A DNA stretch of 64,000 bases from WHSV01 sp050693935 (lineage in GTDB: Bacteria; Actinomycetota; CADDZG01; WHSQ01): assembly GCA_050693935.1 (NCBI GenBank), contig JBOGWU010000277.1, positions 1 to 64,000 on the forward strand. The letters run 5' to 3'. Under the pieces are notes generated by a model. The model saw only the letters and a list, made by a program, of their open reading frames with translations, made no database searches and was not told where the DNA came from. A program made the position numbers and the translations under genes. Positions 58,490 to 64,000 of the stretch are shown here, one piece after another. Positions within the stretch are counted from its first letter, which is position 1. Each line of letters starts with the position of its first letter.

Positions 58490-59611
58490 ATGCCGGGACC
58501 TCTCAAGCGACTCCACATCGGCGTGATGCTCGGGGACGACATCGGCCCCGAGATCGTTCCGCAGGCGGTAAAGGTCATGCGGGCGGCGGCCGGACGGGAG
58601 CCCGGGCTCGAGCTGGAGTTCCACGACTGGCCCGTGGGGTGGTCGAGCTATCTGGACAACGGGCACACCCTGCCGAACGAGACGCTCGACGGTCTGGGCA
58701 ACATGGACGGCATCATCCTGGGCCCCATCGGTCATGCGGCCTACCCGCGAGGTCGCCCCGAGTGCGTCAACCCTCATCCCATCATCCGCAAGCACTTCGA
58801 CCTGTTCGCGAACCTGAGACCGGCCCGCACGCGTGCGACGCTGCCGCACCTCCACTCCGACGTCGACATCCTGGTCGTGCGCGAGAACAACGAAGGGTTT
58901 CAGCCCGACCGCAACATGGTGGCCGGCTCAGGAGAGTTCCAGCCGACCGAGGACAGCGCGTTCAGCATCCGAGTCATCACCAAGCGGCAGTCGGAACGCA
59001 TCGCACGCGTGTCGTTCGATGCTGCTCGCAGGCGCAACGGGAAGCGACGGGTAACGGCCATCCACAAGCGATCGGTGTTCAAGCTGACCGACGGCCTCTT
59101 CATGGATACCGTCGAGGAGGTTTCGAAGGACTACCCCGACATCACTCTGGACGATCATCAGATCGACACCGCGGCGCTTCATCTGGTCATGCGGCCGCAG
59201 AACTTCGACGTGCTGTGCTGCTCCAACATGTTCGGGGACATCCTGTCCGACCTCACAGCCGGCCTCGTCGGTGGGATGGGCCTTGCCGCTGCCCTCAGCG
59301 CCGGAGATGACCACGCCATGGCGCAGGCGACCCACGGGTCCGCGCCCGATATCTCGGGTAAGGGAATCGCCAACCCCTACGCGATCATCCTCTCGGCCAA
59401 GATGCTGTTGGAGTGGCTCTATGAGAAGCATCAAGACCCGCGCCTCCAGCGAGCCGCGCTGTGTATCGATGTGGCCGTCGAAAGAGCTTTGGCAGAGGGC
59501 AAGTACCTGACACCGGATCTCGGGGGAAGCGCATCGACCCAAGAGGTGGGCGATGCGATCGCCGAGAGCTGCACGACCGTAGCCATCGATCCACCCGATG
59601 GGAAAGGGTAG
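58490..59611 (+). CDS. isocitrate/isopropylmalate dehydrogenase family protein
   Basis: 373 residues. It opens HIGVMLGDDIGPEIVPQAVK and has the substrate-Arg element FANLRPARTR, Lys in IHKRSVFKLTDG and metal Asp pair in CSNMFGDILSDL. The segment that normally carries the catalytic Tyr (EGEY) reads VVRENNEGFQPDRN, placing Gln there by ungapped comparison with the other dehydrogenase in this cluster. It may prefer an unusual substrate or be impaired. The ATG at 58490 is used; the ATG at 58439 lies within the operator. It leads the operon with the MmgE/PrpD gene. Confidence 0.88.
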   Translation: MPGPLKRLHIGVMLGDDIGPEIVPQAVKVMRAAAGREPGLELEFHDWPVGWSSYLDNGHTLPNETLDGLGNMDGIILGPIGHAAYPRGRPECVNPHPIIRKHFDLFANLRPARTRATLPHLHSDVDILVVRENNEGFQPDRNMVAGSGEFQPTEDSAFSIRVITKRQSERIARVSFDAARRRNGKRRVTAIHKRSVFKLTDGLFMDTVEEVSKDYPDITLDDHQIDTAALHLVMRPQNFDVLCCSNMFGDILSDLTAGLVGGMGLAAALSAGDDHAMAQATHGSAPDISGKGIANPYAIILSAKMLLEWLYEKHQDPRLQRAALCIDVAVERALAEGKYLTPDLGGSASTQEVGDAIAESCTTVAIDPPDGKG

Positions 59612-59613
59612 CC

Positions 59614-60993
59614 ATGTCTCTAACGCACTACGTCGCCGAGTTCTCATTGAGCCTCGACTACGACGACATCCCCGAGGGCGTGCGACGCACCGCCATCGAG
59701 CACATCCTGGATGGGTACGGGCTGGCACTGAGCGGCCATGCGGAGGAGGGTCATGCGATCCTCCGTCGCTACGCTCAGCGCGCGAGCTGCGCCGAGGAGG
59801 TCGTCGTCTTCGGGACCTCGCTTCGTTCGACCGCGGAACTCGCCGCTCTGGTCAACGGACAGGCCATGCACGCCATGGACTACGACGACACCCAGCTCTC
59901 GACCAACCCGGCCAGTGTCTACGGTCTGCTGACCCATCCCACGACGCCCGTGCTCGGCGCGACCTCCGCGGTCGCCGAGCTGACCGGGGCTTCGGGCCGC
60001 GATCTCCTGACCGCGTACGTCGCCGGCGTGGAAGTCGCATGCCGGACCTCGGACGCGTCGGATCCCCGCCACTACCAAAAGGGCTTCCACTCCACCGGCA
60101 CCTTCGGCGCCATCGGAGCCGCTGCGGGAGCGGCCAAGCTCTTTGGACTCACGACGGAGCAGACGCAGTTCTGTCTCGGAATCGCCGCCTCTCTCTCCGG
60201 CGGCTATCGAGAAAACTTCGGGACGATGACCAAGCCGCTGCACGCGGGCCAGGCCGCTCAGGCCGGGGTGTTCGCGGCCCGCTTGGCCCACGACGGCTTC
60301 ACCGCAGCGCGGAACATTCTCGAGGCCAAGCGCGGCATGTACGAGGCCTCGAGCGACGGCTACGAGCCCACCCGCATCGACGGCAAGCTCGGCTCGCCGT
60401 TCTTCCTGGAGGATCCTGGCGTGTCCATCAAGCCCTACCCCTCGGGGTCGCTATCGCATCCGGGTCAGGACGCGGTGCTCGAGTTGGTGCGCGAGCACGA
60501 CCTGAAGCCCGAGGACGTCACCGAGGCCATCGCCGGCACCAACTCCGCGACCACCAACGCGCTCATCTATCCCCTGCCTCAGACGGCGCTCGAAGCGAAG
60601 TTCTCGTTCCCGTTCTTCCTTGCGATTGCGATCCTCCGCCACAAGGTGGGCATCGAGGAGTTCCGCGATGAGGTAGTGCTCGATCCCGAGGTGCAGGAGC
60701 TGATGAAACGTTGCCACCATGTGGTCGACGAGGAGATCGACGCACGCGGCTTCCAGCACATGGACACACGCGTGGTCATCAAGCTGAAGGACGGACGCGT
60801 GCTCGAGAAGCTCGAGTCGTTTGCCACCGGCCACCCCAACAAGCCCATGACCCACGACCAGCTCGAGACCAAGTTCTTCGAATGTGCGGAGCTCGCCATC
60901 GACCGGGACCGTGCCCGGCTCGCAGCCGACATCATCTGGCGGCTGGATGAGCTGGGTCACGTGGGCAAGCTCCACGAAATGCTGGCGAGCTGA
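59614..60993 (+). CDS. MmgE/PrpD family protein
   Basis: 459 residues. The family of 2-methylcitrate dehydratase and relatives (aconitate decarboxylase, itaconate-forming IRG1) is recognised from RRTAIEHILDGYGLALSGH, NGQAMHAMDYDDTQ, GFHSTGTFGAIGAAAGAAKL, FGTMTKPLHAGQAAQAGV and KPYPSGSLSHPGQDAV. It would dehydrate or decarboxylate a tricarboxylate-like substrate. It lies 2 nt after the dehydrogenase gene and just ahead of the tripartite tricarboxylate transporter, so the imported acid is the likely substrate. Confidence 0.93.
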   Translation: MSLTHYVAEFSLSLDYDDIPEGVRRTAIEHILDGYGLALSGHAEEGHAILRRYAQRASCAEEVVVFGTSLRSTAELAALVNGQAMHAMDYDDTQLSTNPASVYGLLTHPTTPVLGATSAVAELTGASGRDLLTAYVAGVEVACRTSDASDPRHYQKGFHSTGTFGAIGAAAGAAKLFGLTTEQTQFCLGIAASLSGGYRENFGTMTKPLHAGQAAQAGVFAARLAHDGFTAARNILEAKRGMYEASSDGYEPTRIDGKLGSPFFLEDPGVSIKPYPSGSLSHPGQDAVLELVREHDLKPEDVTEAIAGTNSATTNALIYPLPQTALEAKFSFPFFLAIAILRHKVGIEEFRDEVVLDPEVQELMKRCHHVVDEEIDARGFQHMDTRVVIKLKDGRVLEKLESFATGHPNKPMTHDQLETKFFECAELAIDRDRARLAADIIWRLDELGHVGKLHEMLAS

Positions 60994-61009
60994 TCATGGA
61001 GCCAACGGC

Positions 61010-61486
61010 GTGAAGACCAGGACCAGAGCACAGCGGATCGACGTCGGCCTTGGGGCGATAGTCGTCGCGCTGGGCATCTTCGTCCTCCTACAGGGTCAGG
61101 AACTGGACTTCTATCTGGATGGAATCCCGGGCCCGGGATTCTTTCCAACTCTGCTGGCGGGGGCCCTGGCGATCACCGGAGCGCTGTTGTGCCTCAGCGG
61201 CCTCGTCGGCAGCAAGGACACCTCAGGAGACATCGAGCCCGCCACTCGGGAGCAGGCGAAGCGTTCCCTGGGAATCTGGGTCGCGATGCTTGCGTCGGTG
61301 CTGCTGATCTCCTTCGTCGGGTTTCTCATCGCGATGTTCGTACTTGTGGGAGTTCTCATCTTCGGGCTCGAGGGCCAGCGAAACCTCAGGGGCCTAGCCG
61401 CGGTGATCCTCATTCCCCTGTCGTGTTACATGCTGTTCGCAGAGTTACTCCAGGTCCAGCTGCCGACGGGGGTGTTCGGGATCTGA
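61010..61486 (+). CDS. tctB: tripartite tricarboxylate transporter small membrane subunit TctB
   Basis: 158 residues with four hydrophobic segments: IVVALGIFVLLQG, LLAGALAITGALLCLSGL, LGIWVAMLASVLLISFVGFL and ILIPLSCYMLFAELLQVQLP. The DGIPGPGFFPTLL motif after the first segment is the TctB signature. It forms the membrane part of the transporter with TctA. The GTG at 61010 follows GGAG by 8 nt. The stop overlaps the tctA ATG (TGATG). Confidence 0.92.
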   Translation: MKTRTRAQRIDVGLGAIVVALGIFVLLQGQELDFYLDGIPGPGFFPTLLAGALAITGALLCLSGLVGSKDTSGDIEPATREQAKRSLGIWVAMLASVLLISFVGFLIAMFVLVGVLIFGLEGQRNLRGLAAVILIPLSCYMLFAELLQVQLPTGVFGI

Positions 61487-63081
61487 TGGAGGCGCTACAA
61501 GGACTTGCCGACGGGTTTGCGGCGGCGATAACGCCGACCAACCTCTTCTGGGCGTTCTTCGGAGTGGTCGCCGGGACGCTCGTCGGAGTGCTGCCGGGAC
61601 TCGGCCCCCCCGCCACCATCGCCATCTTGCTGCCGCTCTCGATCAACCTCGAGCCGGCAACGGGGCTAATCATGATGGCGGGCATCTATTACGGCGCTAA
61701 GTACGGCGGTTCGACTACCTCGATCCTCCTCAACATTCCCGGGGAAGACGCGTCGGTAGTGACCGCGTTCGATGGGTACCAAATGGCCCGGCAGGGCAGA
61801 GCCGGGCCCGCTTTAGGCATCGCCGCGATCGGCTCCTTCATCGCGGGGACCGTGGGCCTGATCGGGCTCACTTTTCTCGCACCGGCCGTTGCGCAGCTGG
61901 CGATCGTCTTCGGGCCCCCCGAGTACGCGGCCCTCATGCTGTTGGGATTGAGCCTCGTCATGATCCTGGCGGGTGCCTCGAAGCTCAAAGCCGTTATCTC
62001 AGGGCTGCTTGGGTTTCTGCTGTCGACGATTGGCCTCGACCTGTTCACGGGATCCACGCGCTTCACGTTTGGTCAGATCGATCTTGCCAACGGAGTCGAG
62101 TTCGTCGCTCTCAGCATCGGCATCTTCGCCCTGGGTGAAGTGATGGTCAACGTCGAGGAAGAGACGGGACACCAGCTCTTCAAGGTCCCCAAGAAGCTGA
62201 GGGAGCTATTCCCCACCAAGAAGGACTTCAAGGACTCCGCAGGCTCGATCGCGCAGGGGTCGGTGGTCGGATTCTTCATCGGGGCACTGCCCGGGGCGGG
62301 TTCGACCGTAGCCTCGTTCATCAGCTACACCCTGGCTAAGCGCTTCTCGCGTCACCGCGAGGAGTTCGGCAAGGGCGCCATCGCCGGAGTCGCCGCGCCC
62401 GAGGCCGCAAACAATTCCGCAACCGCGGGCGCTTTCGTCCCGCTGTTGACCCTTGGGATCCCCGGCTCGGCAACCACAGCGATCATGCTCGGGGCGCTGT
62501 TCCTTTATGGGCTGCAGCCCGGACCGTTGTTCTTCACTGAGAACCCCGACGTCGTATGGCCGATCATCGCGAGCATGTATATCGGCAATGTGATGTTGGT
62601 GGTGCTGAACCTTCCGCTGGTGCCGGTGTTCGCGAGCATCCTGAGAATTCCGTACTACATCATGTACCCCGCGATCGTCGTCATCTCCGTCATCGGCGTT
62701 TACAGCATCAACGGCTCGATGTTCGACGTGGGACTGCTCGTCATCTTCGGCCTGCTCGGCTACGTGATGCGAAAGGTTGGTCTGCCGACCGCTCCCCTGG
62801 TCCTCGCCTTCGTGCTCGGGCCGCTGTTCGAGCAGGCCGTACGCCGGTCGCTGGTGATTTCGCAAGGCAGTCCGGAGATCTTCATCACTCGTCCGTGGAG
62901 CATCGTGTTCATTGTCGTCACCGCCCTGATGATCCTCGGACCCATGCTGGCCGCGCTGCGCGGGCGTACGGCGACGCCGGACCAGAGCGACGAGGCGGTC
63001 CCGAGGAACGAGCCGCCACCGGACGATCAAGAGGGCGACGGCGTCGCAAAGAAACCCGACGAGTTCCGATCCAACGTCTAG
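61486..63081 (+). CDS. tctA: tripartite tricarboxylate transporter large membrane subunit TctA
   Basis: 531 residues, about 12 membrane segments. The TctA signature is plain in VGVLPGLGPPATIAILLPLS, YGAKYGGSTTSILLNIPGE, VGFFIGALPGAGSTVASF, EAANNSATAGAFVPLLTLG and IPGSATTAIMLG. It forms the secondary-transport channel that takes up carboxylates delivered by the binding protein. The C-terminal 40 residues are charged and cytoplasmic. It is coupled to tctB by TGATG. Confidence 0.96.
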   Translation: MEALQGLADGFAAAITPTNLFWAFFGVVAGTLVGVLPGLGPPATIAILLPLSINLEPATGLIMMAGIYYGAKYGGSTTSILLNIPGEDASVVTAFDGYQMARQGRAGPALGIAAIGSFIAGTVGLIGLTFLAPAVAQLAIVFGPPEYAALMLLGLSLVMILAGASKLKAVISGLLGFLLSTIGLDLFTGSTRFTFGQIDLANGVEFVALSIGIFALGEVMVNVEEETGHQLFKVPKKLRELFPTKKDFKDSAGSIAQGSVVGFFIGALPGAGSTVASFISYTLAKRFSRHREEFGKGAIAGVAAPEAANNSATAGAFVPLLTLGIPGSATTAIMLGALFLYGLQPGPLFFTENPDVVWPIIASMYIGNVMLVVLNLPLVPVFASILRIPYYIMYPAIVVISVIGVYSINGSMFDVGLLVIFGLLGYVMRKVGLPTAPLVLAFVLGPLFEQAVRRSLVISQGSPEIFITRPWSIVFIVVTALMILGPMLAALRGRTATPDQSDEAVPRNEPPPDDQEGDGVAKKPDEFRSNV

Positions 63082-63096
63082 ACCGTGGAGGTTCGA

Positions 63097-64000
63097 ATGC
63101 TTGGTAGTCGAAAGACAGTGTCACTGTTGTCCGCCCTGCTGCTCGTGTTTGCCGCAGGCTGTGGGCTGAACACTGATGATTCATCGGACGACGGCGGTGG
63201 TGGGGGCGGGGAGGCCTCAGCGCCTTCCGAAACCGAGTTCCTCGTCCACACGGGTCCCGGAGGTGGGAGCGACATCTTCGTTCGCGACGTCATCTCGATG
63301 TTGAGAGACGAGGAGATCATCTCCAAAAACTGGCCGGTTCGAAACGAGGAGGCCGGTGAGGGCGCGGGAGCGATGTCCTACCTGCTGAGCAAGGCCAGCG
63401 AGGACGGCAACATCTCCGCCATGACCACGACCTGGCTGACCACGCCGAACACCATCGAAGGGGCCGAAACGACGGTGTCGGACCTCACCCCCGTAGCCGG
63501 CCTCATCATCGAGCCCGAGGTGATGGCGGTCACGGCCGACTCGCCCTACGAGACGCTGACGGACTTCGTCGACGACGCCAAGGAGAATCCGGGCGACCTC
63601 GTTCAGGCCGGAGGCTCTACCACCGAGGTGGGAGCACTGAACGGAAAGGCGCTTGCCACCGAGGCGGGCACGAGCTGGGAGTTCCTCTCCTTCGAGGAGG
63701 TCGGGCAGCGCATCGCGGCAATGCTGAACGGTGACGCCGACATGATGTTCGGGAGCGCGCAGGACTTCATCTCCCAGGTCGAGGCCGGCAAGCTCAAGAT
63801 CATCGCGACCATCAGCCCCGAGCCCTCGCCGATCTACCCCGACGCGCCCACCACCGAGGACGAGGGTTTCACGACCGAACTGGTGCCGCAGGTCCGCGGC
63901 ATCATGGCCCCTCCGGACATCCCCGCCGACGCACTCGAGTACTACCAGGGTGTGTTCTCGGATCTTGTCGAGACCGAGTCGTGGCAGGAGTTCGCGGAGA
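63097..64000 (+). CDS. tctC: tripartite tricarboxylate transporter substrate-binding lipoprotein TctC, 3' end cut by the window
   Basis: At least 301 residues, still open at the window edge. A signal peptide (KTVSLLSALLLVFAAGC) ends in a lipobox Cys at residue 26, followed by a flexible Gly/Asp/Ser linker. The mature part has HTGPGGGSDIFVRD, a TctC-type start, then AGLIIEPEVMAVTADSPYETL, AGGSTTEVGALNGKAL, LNGDADMMFGS and GFTTELVPQVRGIMAPP. It binds the substrate outside the membrane. The ligand cannot be read; a dicarboxylate or tricarboxylate fits the neighbouring enzymes. GTGGAGG precedes the ATG. Confidence 0.93.
   Translation, partial: MLGSRKTVSLLSALLLVFAAGCGLNTDDSSDDGGGGGGEASAPSETEFLVHTGPGGGSDIFVRDVISMLRDEEIISKNWPVRNEEAGEGAGAMSYLLSKASEDGNISAMTTTWLTTPNTIEGAETTVSDLTPVAGLIIEPEVMAVTADSPYETLTDFVDDAKENPGDLVQAGGSTTEVGALNGKALATEAGTSWEFLSFEEVGQRIAAMLNGDADMMFGSAQDFISQVEAGKLKIIATISPEPSPIYPDAPTTEDEGFTTELVPQVRGIMAPPDIPADALEYYQGVFSDLVETESWQEFAE

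Noticed and set aside
1..64000. CRISPR array, tRNA or rRNA gene, insertion sequence, prophage or integrase
   Set aside because: No spaced direct repeats, cloverleaf signature, transposase or integrase motif was seen anywhere in the window by reading; short or degenerate cases could be missed.

Overview
The window is high-GC, gene-dense chromosomal DNA from an actinobacterium (phylum Actinomycetota). The lineage call rests on a mycothiol-type formaldehyde/nitrosothiol dehydrogenase (mscR) beside its usual metallo-hydrolase, a BTAD-AAA-TPR regulator, a decayed DUF222/HNH (13E12-type) gene, frequent GTG/TTG starts, and several genes whose -10 box lies only 6-7 nt before the start codon (leaderless transcripts). 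No genus can be named. I saw no tRNA, rRNA, insertion sequence, prophage or CRISPR array.

Layout. 1-303: a nested rod-like RNA fold ending in a strong terminator, a 6S-like ncRNA candidate. 304-4371: ligA, a GNAT acetyltransferase and a phytoene-desaturase-like flavoprotein. 4424-7604: a partner-switching operon, with a GAF-SpoIIE phosphatase-ATPase fusion followed by two STAS antagonists and a gene of unknown function. 8188-16618: seven tandem paralogous polytopic membrane proteins on the minus strand, each overlapping the next by 4 nt (one overlap is longer), divergent from a 957-aa BTAD-AAA-TPR regulator (16795-19668). A 15-bp palindromic element in that divergent promoter recurs upstream of the SpoIIE operon. 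This is the best candidate in the window for an undescribed system.

19662-29245: a YdeI-like gene, an HNH pseudogene, a cysteine desulfurase-mnmA-methyltransferase-SseB operon, a gene of unknown function, a nucleoside deaminase, an orphan pilT and a flippase. 29384-46233: a surface-glycan/sulfolipid locus with sqdB, rmlA, rmlB, a WecE-like aminotransferase, two methyltransferases, a second flippase, two GT2 enzymes, a PAPS sulfotransferase, an epimerase and three polytopic GT-C-like proteins. It would make a dTDP-4-amino-4,6-dideoxyhexose and sulfated products.

44842-52340: a long minus-strand run with mscR and its hydrolase, enoyl-CoA hydratase, a VOC protein, a frameshifted MBL gene and etfBA. 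52468-55611: an M20 peptidase, a TetR regulator with two tandem operators in front of a small protein gene, and a methyltransferase. 55621-64000: a catabolic cluster with two beta-decarboxylating dehydrogenases, an SDR lacking its catalytic Ser and Tyr, an IclR regulator, an MmgE/PrpD protein and a TctB-TctA-TctC tricarboxylate-type transporter, pointing to uptake and breakdown of a hydroxy-di/tricarboxylate.

Three genes (24809, 30840, 38952) seem to start at ATC. One membrane gene and one MBL gene carry single-base frameshifts that could be real or consensus errors.
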